Assembly: GCF_001642795.1 (NCBI RefSeq)
Contig: NZ_LKEH01000026.1
Location: 224,900 to 288,276, forward strand
DNA: 63,377 nt
Source of the DNA: Pseudomonas viridiflava
Lineage (GTDB): Bacteria; Pseudomonadota; Gammaproteobacteria; Pseudomonadales; Pseudomonadaceae
Direction of reading: 5' to 3'
Positions 17,387 to 26,210 of the stretch are shown here, in pieces; the first letter of the stretch is position 1, and each line of letters opens with the position of its first letter. The translations under genes were made by a program, and so were the position numbers. Below the pieces are notes generated by a model. That model worked only from the letters and a program-made list of their open reading frames with translations, ran no database searches and was not told where the DNA came from.

Positions 17387-17515
17387 ATGACAATCCTGAC
17401 AAGCTTGATCCGTTCGATGCTTCTAATCTGTCTTCTTGGTCTGATAACGGCATGCGGTGTCGGAGAGAAAGAAGCAACGCCCGAAAGCGCTGAACACGGC
17501 CATTCACACGAATAA
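17387..17515 (+). CDS. 42-residue lipoprotein with His-rich tail
   Basis: This small gene encodes a signal peptide (TSLIRSMLLICLLG), a lipobox LITAC with the lipidated Cys at residue 23, and a 19-residue mature peptide ending EHGHSHE. It lies 89 bp after the anchor-protein gene and right before a terminator, so it is probably the last gene of the metal island. The His tail suggests weak metal binding at the membrane surface. I do not recognise a family. Confidence 0.65.
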   Translation: MTILTSLIRSMLLICLLGLITACGVGEKEATPESAEHGHSHE

Positions 17516-17529
17516 CACTCTGGAAAAAA

Positions 17530-17545
17530 GGCCGCAAAAGCGGCC
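17530..17545 (+). terminator. Terminator ending the metal island
   Basis: A perfect GGCCGC-AAAA-GCGGCC hairpin is preceded by six A and followed by TCGCTTTC. It lies 14 bp after the small lipoprotein stop. Confidence 0.75.
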
Positions 17546-17877
17546 TCGCTTTCATGTTTAACCCTCTGACGTCACCTCGGGCCTAGTGCTTTACAGCCAT
17601 GACAGGCAATCAAGCTCCAGGGAACGATCAGTTCACTCGAAGAAAAGCTACCCAGCACCGTAAAAGCTCATTCCACGTCAGCATAGATAGCCGCCCGGCC
17701 AGTGAAAACCGATGCCGATTTAAATAACCATCATGTGGTCGATTGAGGTTACGATTTCACCATGGAGATTCAATTTCATGACCCGCTATTTCTCTGCGCT
17801 CCCCACCAGGGGCGGCGCATGAGAAGGAACGAATGAAGCAGTCTCTTGAGCACTTTTAAAAACCAAAAGAGGTCATG
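17546..17877. other. Intergenic region, no gene seen
   Basis: This is 332 bp of AT-richer sequence between the metal island terminator and the DUF421 gene. It contains no plausible reading frame or palindrome that I can support. It marks the right edge of the island. Confidence 0.5.
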
Positions 17878-18570
17878 ATGTCACCCTTTGATATTCAACG
17901 AATGCTCATAGATGAGTTTCCACTGTCATTCCTGCTGGAAGTCGGCCTTCGAACAGTTTTTGCCTTTCTCGCCGTTTTTTTATTTCTGAAATCGAGTGGC
18001 CGTAGAGGGATAAGGCAGCTGTCGCTTTTTGAGCTGGTCGTGATACTGACATTGGGTTCTGCGGCTGGAGACGTCACGTTCTACCACGATGTGCCGTTGC
18101 TACCTGTCACCGTCGTTTTTCTCACCCTTCTACTTCTTTATCGCACGATCGTCCTGATGATGACGAAGAGCAAAAAATTCGAAGCGTGGATTGATGGCCT
18201 CCCCGTAACGGTCATAAACCATGGGTTATACGAACTTGAATCTTTGGGGAAATTAAACATAGCCTCCAGCGAACTACTCATGGAGCTTCGCCAACAAGGC
18301 GTTGAACACTTAGGCCAAGTCAGATTGGGCATCATGGAAACGGATGGTGACATAAGTCTTTATTTCTATGACAACGAGGACGTACGACCTGGACTGTCAG
18401 TCCTGCCTCTTGAGCACCGCATGGAATTTAAAAAAGCGCCCGCCTCAGCGCTTTATTGCTGCGTCAACTGCGGCTCATCACAAACTGTCCATATAGAACA
18501 AGAATCACGCTGCTCACGATGCGATCATGACACCTGGTCTGCGGCCTTGAGCACCAAACGCTGTAGGTGA
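17878..18570 (+). CDS. DUF421 (YetF-like) membrane protein with C-terminal Cys-pair motif
   Basis: This 230-residue protein has three N-terminal membrane helices (about 18-38, 45-65 and 70-95) and a cytoplasmic domain containing LPVTVINHG, typical of DUF421/YetF. The C-terminal about 35 residues add CVNCGSS and CSRCDHD, a zinc-ribbon-like four-Cys motif that basic DUF421 proteins often lack. The second of two tandem ATGs is preferred because the AGAGG ribosome site lies 5 bp before it. The family function is unknown. Base use is more AT-rich than in the core genes. Confidence 0.8.
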   Translation: MSPFDIQRMLIDEFPLSFLLEVGLRTVFAFLAVFLFLKSSGRRGIRQLSLFELVVILTLGSAAGDVTFYHDVPLLPVTVVFLTLLLLYRTIVLMMTKSKKFEAWIDGLPVTVINHGLYELESLGKLNIASSELLMELRQQGVEHLGQVRLGIMETDGDISLYFYDNEDVRPGLSVLPLEHRMEFKKAPASALYCCVNCGSSQTVHIEQESRCSRCDHDTWSAALSTKRCR

Positions 18571-18815
18571 TGGGCTGCGCAGCGGCCCTTGACTGCATCT
18601 GATACACCGCATGTGCTGGTTTTGCTACCGGACAGTGGCGTATCAGAAGACAGCGACGCATCTCCTAAGCCAGGTTGAGCGTGAAGAGTGCTCAGTACGA
18701 GACGGCTACCGCCCGAAACCGATAACCCACCCACCAGAACCACCCCACCACTCAATAGTCTTAGCCTTGCAGCCTTTGCCTTGTATAGTTGCCCTCTTCA
18801 TCTCAGGAGCTTTCC

Positions 18816-19235
18816 ATGCGCATTCCTTCCCGTTTGATTGGTGGCGTTGTGGTCGCCACGTTGCTGACCCAGCTGACTGCCTGCGGCAGTATTTTCTACC
18901 CTGACCGTCGTGGTCAGATTGATGGCAAGGTCGATCCGGCCATTGCGGCGCTGGATGCGTTCGGGCTGCTGTTCTATATCATTCCCGGCGTGATTGCCTT
19001 TGCGGTGGACTTTGCGACCGGTGCGATCTATTACGGGCCGGGCGAGCACGCGCAGATCGATCCGCAGAAGCTGCAACCGGCGATCAAGGCCGATGGCAGT
19101 GTGGACAACATCAAGCTGCAGGCCATCCTCGAAACCGAGCTGGGCCGTTCGCTGCCGTTGAACGACCCGCGCCTGATTCAGCACAAGGGCAGCGTCGAGC
19201 AATTGGCTTCGCTGGGGCTGATTCCCGCTGCGTAA
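18816..19235 (+). CDS. Small lipoprotein, hypothetical
   Basis: This 139-residue protein has a lipoprotein signal peptide (residues 1-20, LTQLTAC lipobox, then Gly-Ser). One hydrophobic segment (about 43-63) is followed by a polar helical domain ending EQLASLGLIPAA. An AGGAG ribosome site lies 5 bp before the ATG at 18816, which decides against the longer frame. I do not recognise the function. It precedes the CDF transporter gene by 27 bp and is probably cotranscribed with it. Confidence 0.8.
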   Translation: MRIPSRLIGGVVVATLLTQLTACGSIFYPDRRGQIDGKVDPAIAALDAFGLLFYIIPGVIAFAVDFATGAIYYGPGEHAQIDPQKLQPAIKADGSVDNIKLQAILETELGRSLPLNDPRLIQHKGSVEQLASLGLIPAA

Positions 19236-19262
19236 TCTTTTTTCAGGTTTGAAGGACGCGTC

Positions 19263-20156
19263 ATGAGCACCAGTGCCGAACACAGCAGACTGTTGCGTCT
19301 CGCGACGCGGGCTTCACTTGGTGTGGCGATCACGCTGATCCTGGCCAAGAGCGTGGCGTGGTGGATCAGCGGGTCGGTCAGTCTGCTGGCAGGTCTGACC
19401 GACTCGCTGCTCGACGGCGCCGCGTCCTTCCTCAATCTGCTGGCCGTGCATTACGCCCTGCGCCCGGCCGATGACGATCACCGTTATGGTCACGGCAAGG
19501 CGGAAGCGCTGTCGGGCATGGCGCAGGCGCTGTTCATCGGGGTCAGCGGCGTGTTGATCGCCTTTCAGGCGGTGCAGCGTATTCAGAACCCGGAGCCACT
19601 GGGCGCGCCATTGCTGGGCATGATCGTGATGGTGGTGTCCATTGCGCTGACGCTGGCACTGCTGACCCTGCAAAGCCGGGTGATCAAGGCGACCGGGTCT
19701 GCCGCGATACGGGCTGACTCCCTGCACTACCGTTCGGACTTGCTGCTCAATGCCAGTATCCTGCTGGCGCTGACGCTGGCGTACTTCGGCTGGCAACAAC
19801 TGGATGCCTATTTCGGGCTAGGCATCGCGCTGTACATTTTGTGGAGCGCTTTTCAGATCGCCAGGGAAACCGTTTCCGTGCTGATGGACGAGGAACTGCC
19901 CAGCGATGTCAGCACACACATGCTCGAGCTGGCGTGCGGCGTGCCGGGGGTGTTGGGCGCGCATGATCTGCGCACGCGGATTTCCGGCAATCACTGGTTC
20001 GTGCAACTGCACCTTGAGCTGCCGGGCGCGCTGACGTTGTCCGTTGCCCATGCGCTGTGCGATCAGGTCGCCGACGCCATCCACGCGCAATACCCGAAGG
20101 CCGAAGTGCTGGTGCACGCCGACCCTCAGGAAGTGGTGAAGCAGGCTCGCGCCTGA
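19263..20156 (+). CDS. Cation diffusion facilitator (FieF/YiiP-like)
   Basis: This 297-residue CDF-family protein has six membrane helices and a C-terminal cytoplasmic domain (about 215-297). The intramembrane zinc-site residues are visible: DSLLD in helix 2 (LTDSLLDGA) and HYRSD in helix 5. These match the DxxxD / HxxxD set of YiiP, which exports Zn(II) or Fe(II) in exchange for protons. The C-terminal domain has VQLHLELPG and VLVHADP, a His-containing dimer domain. It is about 1.7 kb beyond the metal island and not controlled by a visible copy of its operator. Confidence 0.9.
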   Translation: MSTSAEHSRLLRLATRASLGVAITLILAKSVAWWISGSVSLLAGLTDSLLDGAASFLNLLAVHYALRPADDDHRYGHGKAEALSGMAQALFIGVSGVLIAFQAVQRIQNPEPLGAPLLGMIVMVVSIALTLALLTLQSRVIKATGSAAIRADSLHYRSDLLLNASILLALTLAYFGWQQLDAYFGLGIALYILWSAFQIARETVSVLMDEELPSDVSTHMLELACGVPGVLGAHDLRTRISGNHWFVQLHLELPGALTLSVAHALCDQVADAIHAQYPKAEVLVHADPQEVVKQARA

Positions 20157-20162
20157 TCAGCT

Positions 20163-21332
20163 TTAATTGACGCTGTAGCCGCGCCCTGCCAGGCAGGCGC
20201 CCATCGAACGCCGGTACAGGTCAACGACTTCAGCCTGAGGCTGTGAGGTGATGTTGGCCGGATCGAAGCCGCTTTGTTCCACGGCCCAGCGGTAGCATTG
20301 GTAGCGATCCAGTTCGACCTGCTGCTGACTCTGGCCGTTTTGGGGATAGGCGACGGGATCGTAGCCGTTGCCCTGTTGCTGCACCGGCTGTGAATACACC
20401 GTCTCGTTCTGCGGCGGATTGACCACCACATACTCCTGACTGTCCGACTGGTACGTGTAATACGTGCCTGCCGCCAGAAACAACAGACTGCTGCCAATCC
20501 ACACTTCCTGCGAATACGACGGCAGACTGCGAACACGTGCGCCGTAGGGCGGGTTCACGACCACGTAGCGCGGGCCTTGCGGCCTATACCAGTAACCTTC
20601 GGAATAGTAGTAATCCTGCCCGCGATAAGGGACACGCGAATAGCCGTGCGGCACGCTGTCGATGGCGTAACCCGGACGATAGCGCGGTCCAGGCCCCCAG
20701 CCGTTGCCGTGCCCGTCAGGACGTCCATTCCAGCGCTCGTCAGGCCTGCCGTTGCCAGCCGACCAGTTACGGTTATTGCCACGCGGAATGTCCTGATAGT
20801 AACCCTCACGCGGCTGCTGGGTTTGCCAGGCTTCACGCGGACCACTCTGGATCGGCAGATTGTCCTGGTTCTGTCTCAACTGCTGTTGCTGCTGGCGCTG
20901 TTGATTCTGTTGTTCCTGAATCTGGCGTTGCTGCTCGCGCTGCTGCTGATTGATCTGCTGTTGCTGCTGACGCTCCACATTGCGCTGCTGGAGTTCCTGC
21001 TGCTGAATCTGTTGTTGCTGCTGACGTTCGACCTGGCGTTGCTGGTTCTGCTGCTCCTGGATCTGACGCTGCTGTAGGTTCTGCTGCTGATAGATCTGCT
21101 GCTGTTGCTGGCGCTCGACGTTGCGCTGCTGGTTCTGTTGCTGCTGCATCTGACGCTGCTGATTTTCCTGCTGCTGAAAACGCTGCTGATTCTGCTGTTG
21201 CTGCTGCGGTCGCTGAGGTCCACCGTCGATGGCATTGCCTCGTGAATCATCACGCTCGTCGGCCAACGCATGGGCACTGATGCTCAGGCATAACAGACTC
21301 AGACCCGCGAACTGCCAGATGCCAGATTTCAT
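20163..21332 (-). CDS. DUF6515 family protein with long Gln-rich coiled region
   Basis: This 389-residue exported protein has a signal peptide (about 1-24, ending AHALA) and a very Gln-rich region (about 40-180). That region is made of short imperfect repeats such as QQQINQQQ, QRQVERQQQQQ and QIQEQQNQQRQ. The C-terminal part (about 240-389) is Tyr/Pro/Gly-rich, has one hydrophobic segment (WIGSSLLFLAAGTYYTYQS), and matches DUF6515. The repeats are encoded by CTG/TTG-rich tracts that are prone to length change. It is probably a periplasmic or outer-membrane-associated structural protein; no activity is known. It is convergent with the CDF gene. Confidence 0.75.
   Translation of the reverse strand: MKSGIWQFAGLSLLCLSISAHALADERDDSRGNAIDGGPQRPQQQQQNQQRFQQQENQQRQMQQQQNQQRNVERQQQQQIYQQQNLQQRQIQEQQNQQRQVERQQQQQIQQQELQQRNVERQQQQQINQQQREQQRQIQEQQNQQRQQQQQLRQNQDNLPIQSGPREAWQTQQPREGYYQDIPRGNNRNWSAGNGRPDERWNGRPDGHGNGWGPGPRYRPGYAIDSVPHGYSRVPYRGQDYYYSEGYWYRPQGPRYVVVNPPYGARVRSLPSYSQEVWIGSSLLFLAAGTYYTYQSDSQEYVVVNPPQNETVYSQPVQQQGNGYDPVAYPQNGQSQQQVELDRYQCYRWAVEQSGFDPANITSQPQAEVVDLYRRSMGACLAGRGYSVN
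20880..21230. repeat. CTGCTG/TTGCTG-rich tandem tract inside the DUF6515 gene
   Basis: On the plus strand the sequence is almost entirely built of CTG, TTG and GTT triplets, coding Gln on the minus strand, with longer near-repeats of about 39-60 bp such as GACGCTGCTG and GCTGCTGTTGCTG. This is the coding basis of the poly-Gln coil. Confidence 0.8.
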
Positions 21333-21726
21333 GCTTTCCTCACTAGAGCGCGGATGGACGTTATTGAGACGGTGATAGCGATGCGCCGTTCTGTGCACTT
21401 TATCAGGACGCAAAGAAAAGGGGACCAATTGGCCCCCTTGGGATACTTCGTCCTGGCGCGACGCTTGTGGCATCGGCTCACTTCACACCGTCTTGTGGAC
21501 AGTCTGTAGCCCGGGGGCCTGGCACACCCGGTTGGGTGGGAGGCCGCGACTGGCCTGATTCGGCGAGTCGCGCTGGACGCTGTGTCCGGGCAGTGATTCT
21601 GGTTAAAAGAATAGGCCTGCGGCATTGGCAGAGGATTGCTAATGTTGCTCGATAAAACATTACTTGCGCAATTTTTGACTTCAGATGAATAATCCTGCGC
21701 AATCCAAATCATAAAGGGGGTAGATC
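21333..21726. other. Intergenic region between DUF6515 and Lrp-type genes
   Basis: These 394 bp carry divergent promoters. A symmetric element AAGGGGACCAATTGGCCCCCTT lies near 21418-21439; it could be a hairpin or an operator. No open frame looks coding. Confidence 0.45.
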
Positions 21727-22206
21727 GTGAGCAAGCTCGACAGATATGACTTGAGCATTTTGGCCGAATTGCAAAAGGACGCGCGCATCTCAAACCAGGA
21801 ATTGGCGGAACGCATTGGTCTGTCGCCGTCGCCGTGCTCGCGCCGGGTCAAACAGCTGGAAGATGATGGTTACATCGTGCGACAGGTGGCCTTGCTGGAC
21901 CGCAAGAAGCTGGGTCTGAATCTTACCGCCTACGTGCTGATCGGCATGGACCGCCACACACCGGAGCGTTTCGAGAACTTCGAGCAGCAGATTCGCAACC
22001 TGCCTCAAGTGCTGGAATGCAGCCTGGTGACAGGGATGGAAGCCGACTATCAGCTGAAAGTCGTGGTGCCAGACATGGACCATTACCAGAAACTGCTGCT
22101 GGGGCATCTGACCCGTATCGAAGGCGTGACCAGCGTGCGGTCGAGCTTTGTGCTCAATCAGGTCCTGGCCAGCACCGAAATGCCGCTGGTTCATCTGCGC
22201 AACTGA
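21727..22206 (+). CDS. Lrp/AsnC family transcriptional regulator
   Basis: This 159-residue protein is the typical family length. The N-terminal winged helix is LDRYDLSILAELQKDARISNQELAERIGLSPSPCSRRVKQLE (residues about 3-45; the recognition helix begins at SPSPCSRR). The C-terminal RAM ligand-binding domain (about 65-150) contains VLECSLVTGMEADYQLKVVV. The start is GTG, supported by AAAGGGGGT at 21712-21720. Lrp-type proteins sense amino acids; the target here is unknown. It is not adjacent to an obvious amino-acid gene. Confidence 0.92.
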   Translation: MSKLDRYDLSILAELQKDARISNQELAERIGLSPSPCSRRVKQLEDDGYIVRQVALLDRKKLGLNLTAYVLIGMDRHTPERFENFEQQIRNLPQVLECSLVTGMEADYQLKVVVPDMDHYQKLLLGHLTRIEGVTSVRSSFVLNQVLASTEMPLVHLRN

Positions 22207-22227
22207 TAAAGGGCCGTGATAACAGCG

Positions 22228-22860
22228 TTACAGCCTGGCGGGCACCTCGCGATACTCACCCTGATCGAGCCCGTCGAGCGTCCAGTCGCCGATCCTGACG
22301 CGCACCAGCCTCAGCGTCGGCAGGCCCACGGCAGCGGTCATGCGCCGTACCTGTCGATTGCGGCCTTCCCTGATGACCAGTTCCAGCCAGTGCGTTGGCA
22401 CGCTTTTGCGAAAGCGGACCGGCGGATTACGCGGCCATAGGGCAGGCTCCTCAATCTGTCGGGCTTCGGCAGGCAAGGTCGGGCCGTCATTGAGCTGCAC
22501 ACCCTCACGCAGTTGCTGCAACTGTTCTTCGCTCGGTTCGCCCTCCACCTGCACCCAATAGGTCTTGGCCAGCTTGTGCTTCGGATCGGCGATACGCGCC
22601 TGCAATTGCCCGTCGTTGGTCAGTAACAACAGGCCTTCGCTGTCGCGATCCAGCCGGCCTGCCGGGTAGATGCCGGGGATATTGATGAAATCCTTGAGCG
22701 TCGCCCGCCCCTGTTCATCGTTGAACTGGGTCAACACGTCGAACGGCTTGTTGAACAGGATCAGCTTTGGCTCGGCGGGTGGCGCCTTGGCGACTCGCCG
22801 GGGAGCGCCTGATGGACTGGTTTGAGGACGGCGGGAGGCAGGACGCTGGATGCGGGACAT
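22228..22860 (-). CDS. rluE: 23S rRNA pseudouridine synthase, RluE type
   Basis: This 210-residue protein belongs to the RsuA/RluE group. Residues 1-35 form a basic Pro/Arg tail with no S4 domain. The catalytic Asp lies in [19 protein letters not shown], and the family motif [16 protein letters not shown] follows near residue 175. RluE makes pseudouridine 2457 in 23S rRNA; the specific site is inferred from the lack of S4. The start at 22860 ([11 protein letters not shown]) is chosen because the upstream codons lie within a terminator hairpin. Confidence 0.85.
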   Translation of the reverse strand: MSRIQRPASRRPQTSPSGAPRRVAKAPPAEPKLILFNKPFDVLTQFNDEQGRATLKDFINIPGIYPAGRLDRDSEGLLLLTNDGQLQARIADPKHKLAKTYWVQVEGEPSEEQLQQLREGVQLNDGPTLPAEARQIEEPALWPRNPPVRFRKSVPTHWLELVIREGRNRQVRRMTAAVGLPTLRLVRVRIGDWTLDGLDQGEYREVPARL

Positions 22861-22882
22861 GGGAATTCGGCAATCGGAAAAC

Positions 22883-22910
22883 AGAAAGGGCCACTTTAGT
22901 GGCCCTTTCT
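22883..22910 (-). terminator. Terminator between amn and rluE
   Basis: A perfect 12-bp stem AGAAAGGGCCAC / GTGGCCCTTTCT encloses a TTTA loop. It lies 18 bp past the amn stop and before the rluE start, so it terminates amn. Confidence 0.85.
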
Positions 22911-22927
22911 GCAAATACCAACCGCAA

Positions 22928-24391
22928 TCAACGGAACGGCGGTTCGTCGAAGCTGCGCAGTTTGCGCGAGTGCAGCGAATTGAGCTCGGTGCGCAGCAGG
23001 TCCAGCGCTGCGATGCCGATCTTCAGATGCTGGCTGACTGCGCGTTCATAGAACGCGTTGGCCGAACCCGGCAGCTTGATTTCACTGTGCAACGGTTTGT
23101 CCGAGACACACAACAACGTGCCATAGGGCACCCGCAGACGATAACCCTGCGCGGCGATGGTGCCGCTTTCCATGTCCACGGCCACGGCGCGGGACAGGTT
23201 GATCAGCGGACGCTCCTGCGCCCAGCGCAGTTCCCAATTGCGGTCATCGTAGGTCAGCACAGTGCCGGTACGCAGGCGCTTCTTGAGTTCTTCGCCACGC
23301 TCGCCGGTGATCTGCGCAGCCGATTCCTGCAGGGCCAGTTGCACTTCGGCCAGGGCCGGAATCGGGATGTGTGGCGGCAGCACGCGGTCCAGAATGCCGT
23401 CGCGACGCATGTAGGCGTGGGCCAGCACGTAGTCGCCGATGGTCTGCGACTGCCGCAGGCCGCCGCAGTGACCGATCATCAGCCAGCAATGTGGACGCAA
23501 GACCGCCAGGTGGTCGGTGATGTTCTTGGCGTTGGACGGCCCGACACCAATGTTGACCAGCGTCACGCCGTGACCGTCTTCGGCGATCAGGTGATAGGCC
23601 GGCATCTGGTAGCGGTGCCAGACCACGCTGGCGACGATGGCCTGGGCTTCGTCCTGACTCATGCTCTTGTCGACGATGACGTTGCCAGGCAGAACCATGC
23701 GCACGAAGCGCGGATCTTCACGCAGTTTTTCCAGGCCATGCAGGATGAACTGGTCGACATAGCGGTGATAGTTGGTCAGCAGAATCCACGGCTGCACATG
23801 GCGCCAGTCGCTGCCGGTGTAATGCACCAGACGACGCAGCGAAAAGTCCACGCGCGCAGCATCGAACAGCGCCAGTGGCAGCGGATCGACATTTGCCCAG
23901 TCGTAGAGGCCGTCGGCAATGCCATCGGTCGCGGCCGACAGGTCGGTACTCGGGAACACTCGCGCCAGCGCAGCGGCGGTCACGCCGGAGCCAGCCAGTT
24001 CATCGCCCTGTTCCACAACATATGGATAAGGAATGTTCTGCTCGCTCATGCCGACTTCGACCGTCACGGTGAAGTCGCTCATCAGCGGGCCGAGCTGCTC
24101 CAGCAGGTATTTGCGAAACGCCTTGGGCTGCGTGACGGTAACGCTGTAAGTGCCGGGCAACTGGACCTTGGCGTAAGCGCGAGTGGTCAACGGCACTTCG
24201 CCGTGGCACTGGTAGTTAAGGCGCAATTCAGGGTAGCGGAACTGCGCTCGTTCTTCGGCGCTGGGTTCGACGCGGTCTTTCAGGTAACGCTTGAGCGCCT
24301 GGCTCAGCGCGCTGGTCGCACGCTCGTGCAGTTCAGCGAGACGCTCTACAGCTTGCTCGGCAGTGTCTACAACAACAAAGGCTTGGGTCAC
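22928..24391 (-). CDS. amn: AMP nucleosidase
   Basis: This 487-residue protein is the expected length for Amn, which hydrolyses AMP to adenine and ribose 5-phosphate in purine salvage. The N-terminal domain (about 1-180) is the Amn-specific part. The C-terminal phosphorylase-like domain carries [36 protein letters not shown] and the nucleoside-binding [13 protein letters not shown] with its conserved Glu, then [12 protein letters not shown]. It is a single gene ended by the hairpin at 22883. Confidence 0.96.
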   Translation of the reverse strand: MTQAFVVVDTAEQAVERLAELHERATSALSQALKRYLKDRVEPSAEERAQFRYPELRLNYQCHGEVPLTTRAYAKVQLPGTYSVTVTQPKAFRKYLLEQLGPLMSDFTVTVEVGMSEQNIPYPYVVEQGDELAGSGVTAAALARVFPSTDLSAATDGIADGLYDWANVDPLPLALFDAARVDFSLRRLVHYTGSDWRHVQPWILLTNYHRYVDQFILHGLEKLREDPRFVRMVLPGNVIVDKSMSQDEAQAIVASVVWHRYQMPAYHLIAEDGHGVTLVNIGVGPSNAKNITDHLAVLRPHCWLMIGHCGGLRQSQTIGDYVLAHAYMRRDGILDRVLPPHIPIPALAEVQLALQESAAQITGERGEELKKRLRTGTVLTYDDRNWELRWAQERPLINLSRAVAVDMESGTIAAQGYRLRVPYGTLLCVSDKPLHSEIKLPGSANAFYERAVSQHLKIGIAALDLLRTELNSLHSRKLRSFDEPPFR

Positions 24392-24443
24392 GTTTCATGT
24401 CCTGTCTGAACTTGCAGACCTGCATCCTAACGGGTTCGCGTGC

Positions 24444-26093
24444 TCATGCCACCTGCGGCGACGCTCTGGATACCAATGTTTCGACATCCACACCTCGCGG
24501 CAATGCGCCATACACCCGCCCGCCAGCGGCTATTCGACCGGCGATGAAACCATCGCTGACGGCCGTGTTACCCGCCTCAAGCAACAGTTTTGCCTGCAGG
24601 GCGACAGCGATGTCTTCGGTCAGTTGCCGGGCGCGGTACTGGATATCGCTCAAATCGGTGAAGTCGCCTTTCAGCGCGGTGATGTGCGCGGCCAGACGTC
24701 GATCGCCATGCCCGTCACCCAGCTCGTCGAACAAGGCATCGAGCACACCCGGCTCCTTCGAAAGCGCCCTTAATACATCCAGGCACTGCACGTTGCCGGA
24801 GCCTTCCCAGGTCGAGTTGACCGGCGCTTCCCGGTACAGACGCGGCAAAATGCTGTCTTCGACGTAGCCAGCACCGCCGAGGCATTCAGCGGCTTCGTTG
24901 ATCATGGCCGGGGCGCGCTTGCAGATCCAGTACTTGCCTACCGCCGTCACCAGCCGCACGAAGCGCGATTCATGGGACTCATCCAGATGATCCAGCGCGC
25001 GGCCCATGCGCAGGGTCAGGACCAGCGCCGCTTCGCTTTCCAGCGCCAGATCGGCCAGCACGTTTTGCATCAGTGGCTGCTCGGCCAGCAACCGACCACT
25101 CACCGAGCGGTGTGCGCAGTGATGGGTGGCCTGAGTCAGCGCCTGTCGCATCAACGCGCTGGAGCCGATCATGCAGTCAAAGCGCGTCATGGCGACCATT
25201 TCGATAATGGTCGCCACACCGCGCCCTTCCTCGCCGATCATCCACGCCAGCGCCCCTCGAAACTCGACTTCGCAGGAGGCATTGGACCAGTTACCCAGCT
25301 TGTTCTTGAGACGCTGGATATAGAACTCATTACGCGTGTCGTCCGGCCGGTGACGCGGCAGCAGGAAACAGCTCAGTCCTTTGTCGGTCTGTGCCAGGGT
25401 CAGGAAGGCATCGCACATCGGTGCCGAGCAGAACCATTTGTGCCCGACCAGTTCGTACGCCTGCCCCGGTCCGCCCGCACCGACTGGCCAGGCCCGTGTG
25501 GTATTGCTACGCACATCCGTGCCGCCCTGCTTCTCGGTCATGGCCATACCGATGGTCGCGCCGGTCTTGTGGGCAATGCCGAGGTTGCGCGAATCGTACT
25601 GAGTGGAAAGCACCTTGGGCAGCCATATCTCGGCCAGATCGGGTTGCAGGCGCAAGGCCGGAACGCTGGCAAAGGTCATCGTCAGCGGGCAACCGCTGCC
25701 GGGATCGGCCTGGGTATGCAGATAGCTCATCGCCGCTCGAGCGACATGCGCACCGGGCTGCGGATCGGTCCAGGGCAGCGAAGGGATGCCATGCTCGATG
25801 GCGGTGTTCATCAACTGGTGGTACGCCGGATGAAATTCGATCAGGTCGATGCGATGGCCGTAGCGGTCGTGACTGGCGAACACCGGCTTGTTCTGGTTGG
25901 CGAGAAAACCGGCTTCCATCAGCGGCCCACCTGCCAGCGCGCCGTACGCATCGATGCGCGTCTCGGCCCAGCCTGCGCCGTAGCGCTTGCTCCACTGTTG
26001 CAGCGGCAGATCGATTCTGTAGAGATTCGCACCGTCGAGCGGCGGTGGCTGATTGGTGACTTCGTGGGTTTCGGCGAATTGATTCAGGTTCAT
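24444..26093 (-). CDS. aidB: AidB-type acyl-CoA dehydrogenase
   Basis: This 549-residue flavoprotein matches AidB, the alkylation-response member of the acyl-CoA dehydrogenase family. It has ITMTFA-like PLTMTFAS, then GMAMTEKQGGTDVRSNTT, VGHKWFCSAP, NKLGNWSNASCEVEF, MTRFDC and the C-terminal PVNSTWEGSGNVQCLDVLRAL. E. coli AidB is about 541 residues, binds FAD and DNA, and is induced by Ada. Whether this one oxidises an acyl-CoA (isovaleryl-CoA dehydrogenase is an alternative name) or protects DNA is not decided by sequence. An ada-alkA fusion lies about 4.6 kb away. Confidence 0.88.
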   Translation of the reverse strand: MNLNQFAETHEVTNQPPPLDGANLYRIDLPLQQWSKRYGAGWAETRIDAYGALAGGPLMEAGFLANQNKPVFASHDRYGHRIDLIEFHPAYHQLMNTAIEHGIPSLPWTDPQPGAHVARAAMSYLHTQADPGSGCPLTMTFASVPALRLQPDLAEIWLPKVLSTQYDSRNLGIAHKTGATIGMAMTEKQGGTDVRSNTTRAWPVGAGGPGQAYELVGHKWFCSAPMCDAFLTLAQTDKGLSCFLLPRHRPDDTRNEFYIQRLKNKLGNWSNASCEVEFRGALAWMIGEEGRGVATIIEMVAMTRFDCMIGSSALMRQALTQATHHCAHRSVSGRLLAEQPLMQNVLADLALESEAALVLTLRMGRALDHLDESHESRFVRLVTAVGKYWICKRAPAMINEAAECLGGAGYVEDSILPRLYREAPVNSTWEGSGNVQCLDVLRALSKEPGVLDALFDELGDGHGDRRLAAHITALKGDFTDLSDIQYRARQLTEDIAVALQAKLLLEAGNTAVSDGFIAGRIAAGGRVYGALPRGVDVETLVSRASPQVA

Positions 26094-26210
26094 GAGTCAT
26101 GTTCTCCCTGCGTGTTTCATGAGCAGGAGTGAATCATGCGCCCAAGGCTTCGCCTTTAAAAAGTGCCGTATGCGCCGAATGACCGGCGCTTTTGCCCTCT
26201 ACTCTCACGT

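Noticed and set aside
22850..24409. 519-codon plus-strand frame opposite amn
   Set aside because: Antisense to a clear amn gene; no domain and biased composition.
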